NCBI GenBank assembly: GCA_963931865.1
Contig: OZ007514.1
Coordinates: forward strand, 9,085,222 to 9,149,221
Length of the DNA stretch: 64,000 nt
Direction of reading: 5' to 3'
Source of the DNA: Axinella damicornis
Taxonomy: Eukaryota > Porifera > Demospongiae > Axinellida > Axinellidae
The position numbers and the translations under genes were made by a program. Positions 23,540 to 35,403 of the stretch are shown one piece after another (the stretch's first letter is position 1; every line of letters starts with the position of its first letter). Below the pieces are notes generated by a model. The model did no database searches and was not told the origin of the DNA. It saw only the letters and a program-made list of their open reading frames with translations.

Positions 23540-23890
23540 ATTTGTATGCGCATGTTGGAAGGTTGACATTGGATGTTGCTGATACTGTCAGCAAGGGTGG
23601 AGAGTCCAATGTCATGTAAGACCTCAACAAGGGTGGCCCAGGTCACTGGAGATTTGCCTTTTCCAATCAGCCACTCAGGCCTGGAGGATTTCTGTCTTGA
23701 TCCGCTCTGGGACATTCAAGCACTTGTGGGCCATGTTTAGATCTGTTTAGCTCTTGACCCTGAATCCAGTTGTGTCCTGTAGGAGAATGGTGCCGAACCA
23801 CACGTACTTCATTCCTATCTCAGTGGCAATGCTGATCTTTTTGTCAGCAAAACTGATGTTCAGTAACTCTGGCATGGTGGGTCTGCCTGC
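23540..23890 (-). pseudogene. Death-domain protein C-terminus, degenerate
   Basis: Minus-strand readings are GRPTMPELLNISFADKK, then IATEIGMKYVWFGTILLQD, TTGFRVKS, a stop, DLNMAHK, and after a frame change WLIGKGKSPVTWATLVEVLH and DIGLSTLAD. The WLxGKGKxPVTWATLVEVL...LSTLA pattern is that of the death-fold domain closing many predicted sponge signalling proteins. The in-frame stop after RVKS and the frameshift near 23680 break it. No 5' exons were recognised. Confidence 0.65.
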
Positions 23891-26600
23891 AGGAGGGAAA
23901 TACAAAATGATGTGCGTTGAGAAGCTAAGATAAACTATATAACATGCAGCATTCAGTGTTTATAAGTTTGCTATCAATATTGGAAATCATGAGAGCTATC
24001 ACAACCATGCACAATCACGGAATCGTCATGGTGCAGAAATAGTCATCCACCAGTGTAATATTTGTCCAAGTACTGATTGTTTTAGACAGCAAAAAGAGGA
24101 AGTGATGGATACGATGGATACCAGCATGGCTCAATGCTTGGTGTGTATAGCTGTCAAGACACTGGTATTATCCGTGCTTAAATGCAGTAAAGTGAAGTGA
24201 GTTTGCTCAGGAGTACAAGCAAATCCTAACTCACGGAGATAAGAGATGTCATCTTGTGTCAGCAGTGTTGCCCCTCCCACCTGTACTTTCTCCTGGGTAT
24301 GAGGCTGCTGTTGGGTTGCAGGAACAAACATGCCGTATGGTATCAACAGTGTCTCTCTGATACTGTGGCCAGCAAAACAATGAATGAAAGGATGTTTTAA
24401 ATATCAGGATTACACTTGATTTGCTCATTAGGTTAGTGCCTACACTGAAACTATAAGACATGAAGGCAATGCAGAGAAGCAGAAGCAACCCCTCACTCAC
24501 AGATGTGAGACACATCCATGTGTGTCCTCTTGGGCTGTGCCTCCCACACGTACTCTCTCATGGGCTACTGCTGGCTGAAGTGGAGCTGCAGAGATTGAGT
24601 TACAACACAATGCATGAGATTTGCTGGGAATGTTTAGCTACTGTATAAAATAGTGGCCATACGTAGCTTCAAACATACACAACTGTATCTGATAGTTCCC
24701 ATTTGAATATTACAATGTTCATTGTACCATGATGTGTGAGTGAAACAAAGGCCCCTTAACTGCAAATTACAGCACAATGTTCCAGCTTATAAGCTATAGT
24801 AATTGGCAGTCTGATTTTAGTTGGCACTTGGAAGCAAATCCAATTAGTGCGTTCAAGGTGTATAACTTGGCTACAGCAAAAGCCTCTTACCATACACATT
24901 CTAAATTGGTGTCACCAATGTTTGTCGAAGCAACACAAGATTAGAACAAAATTTCTCTGCATTATCGGAACACACCTACATATTAGCTAGTTAACACAAC
25001 TGGTGTACCACCCAAACTCCTCCTTGGCAGAAGATCCCGCTCTAGGTTGGGCATGGTTCTTCCAGACCTTTTGCACCAGAAGTAGCAGCTTCAGAACGAT
25101 TTGCGAGTCCACTCACTTGGTTTATGCACATGGCTATGGTTGTGGACAGCCACACTGGATTCCTGCTGTTCAGATTGTGTAGAGAACTGTTCCGGTAGTG
25201 GGATCATCTGTCGCCGACACCAGGACCGGTAGTATGGGAGGTTTGAAACAGCCACTGAAGCTACCTCAACTGATGCGGATACCGCTCTGACTGGTACTGA
25301 ACCACTTGTAGCTACCCACACAGATACCAGTGAATGGCTCTGAGCCAACTGCCAAGGTTCCAGAAGAACCTCGTTCGTCCAGAACCCACCAATACATGAT
25401 TATCCCCTTCCCCTCTGATCTCCGCCATTTCTCCTCATGAAAAATTTCCTTGAGAGGTTGTGCAGCGTTACCCCATGTGAGATAGACGACCTCCTCAATG
25501 TTTGACTGATCACCACCCAAACAATTGACTTGTTGGCAATTTGATTTTTGCAGCTGTGCCTTCATGTCTGTGCCTTTGTTGATTCATTGTACCACTAGCT
25601 AAAGGATTATGACACATCAGAACATTATTGAGTCAAATGGTGAAACTCTGCTCCAAAGTGGTTGCAGCAACTTCAGTTCTGTAGTAAACATTGTGTTGCA
25701 GTCTTGTTCATCACCTTCACAGTCTTCCAGAATTCCTATATTATGCTCTGGACATTATGCTTGTATGTTGCTCACGGTTACGTATAATAGTTGTATTATG
25801 GCTACTGATAATGCACAATATAGTCAGTCAACAGCCAGCCTAGCATAATTAGTCTAACTCGTGCAATTAGTCTTCCCAGCCTACTGCACAGGTTCAACAG
25901 TTTCCATGACTGTGATTCAGTACGTATAGCTACTTGATCATGAGACCGTGACACCACCTACTGGTCGGATAAATAAAATAGCATGCACCATACGCCCATT
26001 CAAGTGAGCATAATATGATTTTGATAACTGTATACAGTACACCGAGGACAGGCTGGTTGCATATGAGTGACACTAGGATGGTGGGTTAACTCATTACCTA
26101 CTACTGCAAACAGCTCAAAGAAGCAGAAGAACATGTACAAAGTATTAACGCCTAATATTAACCCCCCTATATAAAATCTTATGGGCTTATGGGTATCCTC
26201 CGGGCTCATTTGGCTGCTACGGGGTGCAATGGGTTAATGCCTTGTTTCTTTGCTTTCTGACAGGTGGACTGGAGTAGAGCCTTATAGTAGGACATCACTA
26301 ATCCCCTTTACCCTCTCAATGCACATTCACCCCTGAAATGAGGAAAATCAGGACTCACTTTTTCGTGGTCCCAAACGGAGGCAGAGCGTCTGGGTAGCTT
26401 GTGCGTATACCAGTACTGCAACAAAATAATACAATCTTGCAAATGGTACTGTGTGCAACACAAAGTGTAGCTATGATCATCACGGCACAGTGATATGTGC
26501 TTGGAGTCATTCACACTAGCTAGTGAACTGTGGCATGGACTGTGCTGTTAAAGAATTAATGATGTGTAATTTAACACACTAATCTTGGTTATGTTATACA
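23891..26600. other. No assignable gene
   Basis: Minus-strand frames at 24131-24346 and 25091-25565 look moderately coding-like (for example YRSWCRRQMIPLPEQF and YLTWGNAAQPLKEIF) but carry no domain I can name and no convincing splice chain. They might be remote exons of the death-domain gene. Confidence 0.3.
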
Positions 26601-26602
26601 TT

Positions 26603-26648
26603 GGTTGTCATGGATACCATGACACTGATCAAGGTTACCATGGTAACC
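26603..26648. promoter_or_regulatory. Candidate paired RFX X-box sites
   Basis: GGTTACCATGGTAACC at 26633-26648 is a perfect 16-bp palindrome and fits the RFX X-box consensus (GTNRCC, spacer, RGYAAC). About 30 bp upstream, GTTGTCATGGATACC (26604-26618) is a second, imperfect match. Paired X-boxes are known from ciliary gene promoters. The nearest recognised downstream exon is the ankyrin/TRPA exon 1.4 kb away, so the target is unknown. Confidence 0.4.
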
Positions 26649-26659
26649 AAGCTACAACA

Positions 26660-28080
26660 CACCAAGCTCAACTGCAATAGCTGCTTTTTGTACAGTATGC
26701 GCCAAAATGCTGGGGAGGGGTCTGCAGGGGAATGAAGCTAGCTATGTACAAAAGTAATGCAATGTAGTCAGTGATGATGTCATATCACCACCACCACCCC
26801 TGCATGTTCATGGGGCTGAGACCTGATGAAAATCTGTGTTGGAGATGCTACCTTCCTGTATATACATTCCTGAGTTATCAAATCAAAATGAAGTGAACTG
26901 AACTTGCATACAAGCACTGTACTGTACCTATCCTGATATGTGTAGGTTACTGCAGTGCTCAGCTATAGCTTGAGGTGATTATATAGGTGCATCCCAAAAG
27001 TCTCCGAACGTCTAAGAGGCCTGCTTGAGTGCAATAACCGGCTTAGACTATGGGTTATACCTTTCTGCATGAAATATTTGATGAGGTGTCTGTTGACCGC
27101 AAAGATCAAAAGATCACAAACTAGAGGTGTTCATAGAACACATACCCCGCGCTGTCATGAACGCCTACAGGCCAGGATGCATGCAGTGCTGCTACAATCG
27201 ACGTGACACAGTGACATCTCTGCCGATGCGCATCGAACAGGGCGGCTATCGCGTATACTGTGTTCGTGTATGGCCATATCCAAGGTGTGGGAGTGACCGC
27301 TTACCGTATATACTGGAGAGGTGGAGCCAAATGTTACGAATAATAGGAAATAGCTGGAAAAAAACAGCCGAAACAATAGCCACGATGGCTGTGAAGTACA
27401 TAGATCGTGAGAAAACACTGTTTCCTAGCGGTCATCTCGAAGCATGAAGTTTCCAAATGCACCGTGTGTCCTGTTCTTGATGGGACTCTGAGGTCACGAA
27501 GAGGTGGAGCCAATGTTATGAATAGTTATGAAAAGTAGGAAATAGCCGAAATACAGCGAAACGGAGCGACTTGACTTCAGTCAGGTACACATAGAGCAGG
27601 TTTTTTTGCTATTTGCTATTGTTTGACTCCATTTCGATGGTTTATGAGGGTCTATGTGGCGAGATTTCAATTTTTTTCGAGTCACAGACTGACTGACAGA
27701 CAAAACCGATTGCTTAACCCCGCTTCGCGCATGCGCGCGCGGGGTAATAATTATGTCCTGGAAAGAGGGGGCGGGTCTACCTTGACTGGGGCGGGTCTGC
27801 TCTTCGATGGCAATGGCGACCGACAGAAAACCACTTTGTAGAACCTCGCAGCATCCCGCTGTGGCAGCTATCGGATAGCAAACCAAAGATCAGCTTGCAG
27901 CAAGTGAGAGCTAACGCAGCTATAACCACAGGAGACTGTGAAATGAACTGGCCTACGACCGCCAGTCTCGCGGGCCAGCCCACTTCCGCTCAATTCGTTG
28001 TATCGAGTGCTATACTCATCTCTAAAGACTGCTCGAGATGGGACGGAAGATGTTGTGCGAACTTGTGTGTCTTGACCGCC
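26660..28080. other. No assignable gene
   Basis: A plus-strand open frame at 27127-27447 carries no known motif. A repeat-like segment with TTAACCCCGCTTCGCGC and GCGCGCGGGG lies at about 27712-27745. Confidence 0.3.
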
Positions 28081-28087
28081 TTCCCAG

Positions 28088-28206
28088 GACCAAATGCACC
28101 ACTGTCATCAATGAAGGAGATTACGAAGGATACAGCAGTGCTCTACACTATGCTGCCATGTTCAACCGCTTCAAGATCATGCAGCTACTGGTCACCCGTG
28201 GAGCAA
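28088..28206 (+). CDS. Ankyrin-repeat exon, possibly of the TRPA-like gene
   Basis: Bounded by a CCCAG acceptor and a GTGAGA donor. It reads KCTTVINEGDYEGYSSALHY, then AAMFNRFKIMQLLVTRGA, which has the ankyrin-repeat core (ALHYAAxxxxxxxxxLLVxxGA). Ankyrin repeats form the N-terminal cytoplasmic arm of TRPA channels, and the membrane exons of such a channel lie 4-8 kb downstream on the same strand, so this is probably one of its exons. The rest of the ankyrin array was not found. Linkage is inference. Confidence 0.5.
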
Positions 28207-28809
28207 GTGAGAGAGCAGCTTGTGTGGTTGCATGTTGGATAGTTAAGTATCAAGCTAAAGATAATTACACGCCCCAGATAACAAGTTTTGAGCAATGCTG
28301 TACTACTGACTCAAGCGAGTTAACGTTAATGATGCCCCTTCAATAGTGGAGCAGCCATCTAGCGGCTGCACATCTGCTCGTTTTTCAGAGGCAGCAAAGT
28401 AGCCATGAAACCGTGTGAAGCATGGAATGATATTTCGGCATCATTTTCAGTCATCAGGAAGGGCTCTAGCAAGTTGTTACCTGCTTGTATACAGTTGGCC
28501 TCTGCCTAGGCTATCCTTGCTGACTGAGATAGAATGTGCGTACTAAAAGGCCAAATTTCAAAGGCATTGTGGCAAAAGAATGGCACAGAGACAGCAGCTC
28601 TTACGCCCTTGTGTTGATTATGGTACTCAGAAAACCTCCTATAATTATAGACTAGTTGGGCCATGCAAAGTTGATTCTTATCAACTATACCAGGGTGCGG
28701 GTGGGTGGCCATTATTAATGATTCCATTCATGATGTATGTTTAGTAAGTTGTCACCTGCATAACTGGCCTCTGAACACATACTGAGCCTTATAGGTGTGC
28801 TCATGGCAT

Positions 28810-28851
28810 TAGCCTCGTTCCCAGGCCCGAGACGGTGAGGGAACGAGGCTA
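28810..28851. repeat. Short foldback element, GTTCCCAGG family
   Basis: TAGCCTCGTTCCCAGGCC and GAGGGAACGAGGCTA face each other with a ~9-bp centre. This is the minimal form of the dispersed family. Confidence 0.85.
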
Positions 28852-29059
28852 GGGGGGCATATGGCACAGGATATATCCACGTGCCTGATGATCCACCAGA
28901 TCAAGATCATGCCTATTCTATCAAATTTCTCTCGCTCTGGAAGTTTGAGGTGCGGCGTACGGAAGAGCGACAGAAGGTCTAGTAGTATTCATGAGGTACA
29001 GCGCAACTTTTAAGCACAGCTGGCTCTGCTAGTACATGGCTTCAAGCTGCTAGTACGCT

Positions 29060-29652
29060 GATTCTAGCACACTGAGGATGTTATACACCACCTCTGTGAG
29101 ACCCCTGCTGGAATATGCAGTCCCGGTGTGGGACCCTCACCTGTTAAAGGACATTAAAGCTATAGAGTCCGTGCAAAGATTCGCTACCAAAGTGTGTACG
29201 AAGGCCTGGCTGGGTGTTGACTATAATGATCGGCTCAGTATGCTGAATCTGACGACCCTGGAGACAAGGCGGACCGTCCTAAAGCATTGCTTTTTGTACA
29301 AGGTCTTAAATGGCCTGACTTTCCTCCCTAACCCCCCATCATCCCCAGGCCTAACACCTCACATGACACCAGGTCACACACCCTCACTTTGCAGGTTCCC
29401 TTTGCGCACAGTGTGAGCTTCTATAACTCCTTTTGTTGTCAAGCTCCCCGTCTATGGAATGAACTACCATCGGAGATTGTAAGATCTTCCTCCATTGCAT
29501 CCTTTAAGAGAGCGTGTTGTATTTATCTGCACCTTCATTAATGTAGTTTATAATTAGGGATCATGTCTTGTATTAGCCTATGTTGCTATGTACATGTATC
29601 CTTGTCTATTATGACAGAATTGTTATAGACAAAAAAAAAGGAAAAAAAGGGG
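29060..29652 (+). mobile_element. 5'-truncated LINE 3' end, frameshifted
   Basis: The open frame 29078-29416 reads MLYTTSVRPLLEYAVPVWDP, KAIESVQRFATK, LTTLETRRTVLKH, the C-terminal region of a non-LTR reverse transcriptase ORF. After a one-base shift near 29395 it continues AHSVSFYNSFCCQAPRLWNE, LPSEIVRSSSIASFKRA to a stop at about 29541. An A-rich tail (A9GGA7) ends near 29645. It is a different family from the copy at 16676. Confidence 0.85.
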
Positions 29653-29659
29653 GAGGTCA

Positions 29660-31550
29660 CGCCCATAGACTTTGCAGTCACAGCTACGACCGCTGGTCAA
29701 ACCTTTGACCGCTCATTTGCACTGTTGACCACACTGATTTTCGAGGCTTTGACTGTTGACCGCAACTTTTTTCGATGCTTTGACCATTGACTTTGTGACA
29801 ATAGAATGCGTAGCGACTCCATCCATGCACAGTCACAGCTGTGACTGTGGTGCTTATTGTTGTTACATCCCCTTGGGCTTCTATCATGGCTTCTACAAAA
29901 GCTGTGAACTATGACAAACTGTGAATACTAATGACATCTGCTAGACCGCTGTTCCCTATACCCTGCCCCCAACGTCCAGAGTGAGAGAAAGTGCATGCAA
30001 TGTTCACAGTATTGTGATTCCGAATACCTGCAGTGCCTACCCGCATCTGTGCACCTTATAGCCCAAAGCACAATGTGTCTGATGAGAGCTTGTGACTTAC
30101 ATATGACTGTGGCACGTTGTATCCTGGGAAGCCACAAGATCAAAGGACTGCTGGTGGTTATGTTGCGGGCGGAGGTCCTAGTGCGCGAACTTCGCTATCA
30201 TGATTTTGGCATAGCAACAACTTTGACTTCATCAACATCAATGCAACTCTGTCTGACAGTACACAATGTGCTTTTTATAACAAGTCTAAAACAATGCATG
30301 ACTCCATACTGTCTATACTACAATTATAGTCCAATTACTGTCCAAATGCTTGGGGTAGCATTGGGTAACTAGGGTTCCGTTACAGTTATATCACAGTCAT
30401 GCAGAAACTTACTTCATGAATGAACTTAAGGTCACTATTGTGTGTTTGATTTTTAGCAAATTTGGGAATCCGAAGACAATATTCATACATTGCATGTTAC
30501 CTTAATGGAAGCGAGCTACATAGCTGCCTACGAAGCAGCTAGCAAACCACAGTCTATCCACAATAACACTTGAGACATCGGCCATCCTGAAATGTGCATG
30601 ATTTTGCCTGTTGAACAAGCCTACCAGATGTAATCCTTGCCACGTACGTATAAGAACCAAAACAAGACAATCCGTCTACATCATAGACTCGGTAGAGTCT
30701 ATATGTAGGGATACGACGTACACGCAATACATGCCAATACCGTGGCAAAAAAAATCTCTCCAAATCTCAGAAACGGTACACTTATAAGCCTTTATAACCA
30801 CATACCGTTCATCTTCGAGTGTTTTCATGACCAACAAGACTCCTCGCATCGCAAAAACCCGTCGCGAAAGTACCACACCAGGCACTCGCAAAACGGGCAA
30901 ATTGTTTTTCTTTCTTTCTTCTTCTCCTTCTTCTTTCTTTCTTCAGACAACTTAGCTCAACGTTGCCTCAATCTGTCACGATGGTTTTCGTACGAAACAG
31001 CAGCATTTTCAACCGAGCAGTGCAACGTCCCATCGCTTTTTCGCTACCTCCAAGTCTTCACCAGGCGGCTGCAGCTGCCCACTCAATAACTATGGCTTCG
31101 TTTGTCACGCCATTTTCGCGTTTGTACGCATGCGCACTTAAACGATCACTTAGCAACGATACGTAATTATTACTCAAGATCGCTGAATTAGAAACAGTGG
31201 GGAAGACCGGTCAAACGAGGCATTCTTTATAAGACTGAGGTTAGTCCCTGTATGCATGATTTAGCTAAGCTTATATTGCTACCTATGCTGTATTCTGTGA
31301 GCAGGGTGAATGCCTATCTCTACTCTCAACACCCATATGAATGTCTCTACTATAAACTGCCTATGCCATGGTCTTCAGACAGGGAGAACTCAGTGGCTTT
31401 GTCATCCATCTAGGGAACAGTTGACTTGAGATGCCCGGGCCTGATTCTTCAGCCAATGCTGGTAGTGTAATACCTGAGTCATATTCCAACGCAAGGACAC
31501 CTGCTGCCCAGTTGCCCAAACATGCGCCTGCTGCCAAAAAAAACAAAACG
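29660..31550. other. No recognisable gene; CTT-rich tract
   Basis: GACCGCT/TTTGACC-rich sequence lies at 29690-29800, and a TTTC/TTC pyrimidine tract at about 30903-30945. No coding exon recognised. Confidence 0.4.
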
Positions 31551-31556
31551 TAAACA

Positions 31557-31827
31557 AGTAATAAAAAACATTAAAAATGTAGCAGGATGTAGGGATACCA
31601 GAACGGCAAAAGTAAGGAAACAAGAGGGATGATCGAACATAACAGTGAAGTATACAATCACCCCTACATATCTTTTTTCATTGTACATGCATATTATTAT
31701 GGAAGAAGATCTCTGTAGGGGTGATTGTATACTTCACTGTTATGTTCGATCATCCCTCTTGTTTCCTTACTTTTTGCCGTTCTGGTATCCCTACATCCTG
31801 CTACATTTTTAATGTTTTTTATTACTT
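31557..31827. mobile_element. Near-perfect foldback (palindromic) MITE
   Basis: A left arm of about 114 bp (31557-31670) is mirrored by 31713-31827 with one indel and a ~42-bp loop. Landmarks are TAGGGATACCAGAACGGC and AGAGGGATGATCGAAC and their reverse complements. The near-identity of the arms points to a recent origin or gene conversion. A diverged relative lies at 49672-49845. Confidence 0.92.
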
Positions 31828-33233
31828 TGAATATATATTATAGACTACACAAGTATTCCTATCTTTGCCAATTGTGGATGTTTGTACACATGGTGAGGTA
31901 GACCAGCACAGGCAGTATACAAAAGCAAACTATTATTCCTAACAAGCAGGGGTGTGAGTAATTGGTATAGAGGAAGGAGAAATAGTCTTCTGGTGTAATG
32001 TGTACCGTGATTGTGTTTATACGTGTTGTATACCACCAACTGATCAGCCAGTATATTAATTCAGGGTACTCTCTGTTTCCTTTCTACTTGTATGTAGATG
32101 TCGCTGAGTCAGTCTTCAACTGTTGTACAACTGTCACATCTGATAGCAAATTCTCCTCTAGCTGTGCTGAATTTGAGGTGACGTTCAATTGTGAGTTCCT
32201 GGAGGACTTCCAGCACGAGGAGCACACCGTCTCACAGGTCTTGTCCTACAAGTCTGTATACTCCATTGGCTCTGATGCTCAAGGGGAGAAAGGGCAGACT
32301 GACCAACCACCCACTGGCCATTATAGTTAGCTTTGATAATAGTAGCTCGATCAGCTTGCTGGTAGTTGTTGGAAATTAACTACTCTGTATGTGGGAGATC
32401 GAGGTTTTATAATCATGCAATGGCTAGTGCAGCAGACCGCTGGAAACAACAGGCATGACTGTGAAGCAGCTGGTGCCCCTCAAAAGAAATCCATTTTGGT
32501 AGCTCAGAGAATGTAGTGCAAACGTCAGTACTGAGCTATCGTAATGAAGTTTGGTCTAGTAATACTAGTATCTGTAATCAAGAAAACGTGCTTCAGGCAT
32601 CAATGAGTTTGCAATGAGTAAATGGTGTAGCAAGCTAGATGCTTATAGGGGATGGGAACAGGGAAATGGATGTATACATAGCTGAATTATATTATATCTT
32701 CCCATATCCTCTTTGGAGCTCCACGTCTTACAAAAACCTGGACAGGTTTGTATTGCAGTACTAGATCATCGTGATCAGCTGACATGGAAAAGACAACTGT
32801 AAGGTCGCCCATGTATGTTCACAGTTGTGTGACATCAAAATTGCAGGACATTTATACTTGGAAAGGCGCTGTGAAAGGCATGAAGCCTGCATGCCATACC
32901 ATCCAACATAATATTATATACAATGTCATACGTAACGTCAATTTCTTCCTGTCAAGAAACTGAGTTGATCTTGTTTTGATAGGTTGACAGAGAGCAGACC
33001 AACCTCCTGAGCCATCCCCTGGTTACTGCTCTCCTGAACTACAAATGGAGGAAGTACACCGAGATGATATTCGCCATCAACTTACCATTTATGCCATTTT
33101 TGTTTTCCTGCTCACGGCATTTGCCCTGGTGGTCTTCACTCCAAAGGATACAGCATGTGTGTTAGCTATCAATTCATTGGTAACTGCACAGACACTTTCA
33201 AAAGTATTTGGGCACTAGGTATTAACCTCGTTC

Positions 33234-33328
33234 CCGGGCCGTTCCCACCGCCAGTATTTCATTGCTTCCAGTAGCTATATGAAAAGCGATGAAATACTGG
33301 CAGTGGGAACAGCCTGGGAACGAGGCTA
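33234..33328. repeat. Foldback element, GTTCCCAGG family, in a TRPA intron
   Basis: ACCTCGTTCCCGGGC and CCAGTATTTCATTGCTTCC are mirrored by GCGATGAAATACTGG and GCCTGGGAACGAGGCTA. Confidence 0.85.
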
Positions 33329-33455
33329 GCTAAGTATAACTTACGTACAAGTTCAACAACTGAACTCAGACAGTACAGTCACAAATCACAAACTACTACT
33401 GCAAGCATAGTTATTAAGTTATTAAAGAAGGAGAAGAGCTTAATTAATTGCAAAG

Positions 33456-33462
<7 letters not shown>

Positions 33463-33495
<33 letters not shown>
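33463..33495. repeat. Poly-C tract
   Basis: About 33 consecutive C in an intron of the TRPA-like gene. Confidence 0.95.
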
Positions 33496-35232
33496 ACATA
33501 TGTACACTGCAAAGTGGTCATACAAGGATCAAAGTGGGACAATCTAGTTACATCATATTCTAAATCCCCACCTTAGGTGAGGAGGGTTCCATCCCAATTC
33601 TTTGTGTAAATTACTGGGCTTTCCTGTGCTGTACGCATGATGTAAGGTTCCCTTTTCCATGCAGAGTTTGTGCACTACCAGGACAGGAGTGCTGCTCACT
33701 ACTGGTTCCTGTTCATTGCTGCAATTGTCATTGTGTTCCTGGCACTGACAAGACTGCTGATGGAGGCCTACCAGCTCTTCCTCCGCCGTCTTGAATACAT
33801 TAAGGACTAGATGAATTTGCTTGAAATGCTCACCTTCTCTTCCACCATAGTGTTTGTGTGGATCTGCCACACTGACTGCTTCTGCCTGTACGACTGGCAA
33901 TGACAGATAGGCATCATAGTGGTCTTCCTTGCCTGGATCAACCTGGTTATCTTTGTGCAGAAATTCCCTCTTGTATACAGGCATCTATGTTTGATGTTCC
34001 TGGACATCTTCTACACCTTCATGAGGATGATCATCCTCTCCTTCCTGTTAGTGCTCTCCTTCAGTTTTGCCTTTTACATGCTGTTCTACAAGCCCCAGGA
34101 TTCTGCCAATGTAAGCGCTCACATTGGTATCTGAATTGCTTTATTTTGCAATAAGATGTTGATGTTTCAGTAAGTAAACAAGGACCTGTATATTCACTGC
34201 GTTGCATTGAAGACAGAGAACATCTTATCGTGGTCCGTGGGCTTGTTGATGCATGGTTGTCAATAGTTTACTGTATGTAGGTATGGTGCCTGGTACAACA
34301 TTTTGTAGGTTTCCAGATTGCAAAAGCTAATTGAATGTAATGCTCTTAGCCATGTAAGGTCTGAGGTGCAGTGGCACCTGGTCACCGTTAAGGCAGCCTC
34401 CTCTCTATTATGGTCACTACTGCTGGTCCCAGTTGCACTAATCTGGGGGTGACCCCTATAGATAGGTTTTGCTGTACTACTCTTTATACCTGCTCATAAC
34501 TGAGTGTGAGATGTTAGGATTGCTATGACTGCTAGGAGTTCATTATTGAATGTCTGTTGAAGCCTGTTGTCAGTTCAAATGGTTTCACAGATTCCAGCCA
34601 CCAAATGTGTATTTGTTCATTATGAAAGCAAGGAATGGTAGCTATGTAGCGCACAATAGTGAAGACTTTATAAATGGGCTCACCTGCGTGCTCAACTTTG
34701 GTTACCTGCTGTAGTTAAGAGTTTAAGGGTTCAGTAGGATCTTTCTTTGCTTTAATCCCACGTGCATTGTAGATGGTGATCACTGCCTTTGTCTCGCCAG
34801 GGCGTTCCATCCTCAAGACGATGATGATGACAGCTGGGAAATTTGAGTTTGATGATCTCTTCCATCAGGTAGGCAAGACTGCTGTGAAATCCATGGAGTG
34901 ATGTCTTCACAAACAGCTCAGTTTCTTATTGTCTTCTTGATGGGTATTCATTTTTAATAAATCGTTTATACTTTGGGCTGTATACTGTGTACATGTTATG
35001 CTGTATGCACAGGGTGGGAACCAAGGAGAGGAAGTCCCTTACATTGGAACCTCCGTTGTTATCTGGATCATCTTCATTATACTGATGCCCATCCTACTTA
35101 TGAACCTGTTGGTACGTGGCAATATGTAGTTCCATACATGAATAATCAATGAAGCGGAAGATTTCATAATTATTCCACAGGGTGTGTAGGTTAAAGCCCT
35201 CATACAATGTTCAACATTCAGCTATGGGGTAT

Positions 35233-35403
35233 GGCTAAGTAAGATAGAGCCCTCCCATTCGCACTTGAACCGACATAAGCACCCTTGGAACACTCGGGCA
35301 GTGTTAATTGGTCACAGGCTGCACCCTTGACCAATTAACACTGCCCTCAGTTCCCTGGGTGTTTTGTTTGGTTAAAGCCCTCACGTAAGGGCTGTATCCT
35401 ATA
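35233..35403. repeat. Foldback-like intronic element
   Basis: GGGCAGTGTTAATTGGTCA (35297-35315) is mirrored exactly by 35328-35346. Weaker flanking symmetry (AGCCCT...CACCCTTGGAAC against GTTCCCTGGGTG...AGGGCT) extends it to about 170 bp. Confidence 0.7.

Noticed and set aside
25266..25565. Minus-strand frame reading YLTWGNAAQPLKEIF
   Set aside because: Coding-like composition only; no domain recognised and no supporting exons.
33808..33903. Alternative genetic code explaining TAG and TGA in the TRPA exon
   Set aside because: Other genes in the window end at or avoid these codons normally, and a frameshift in the same gene points to decay.
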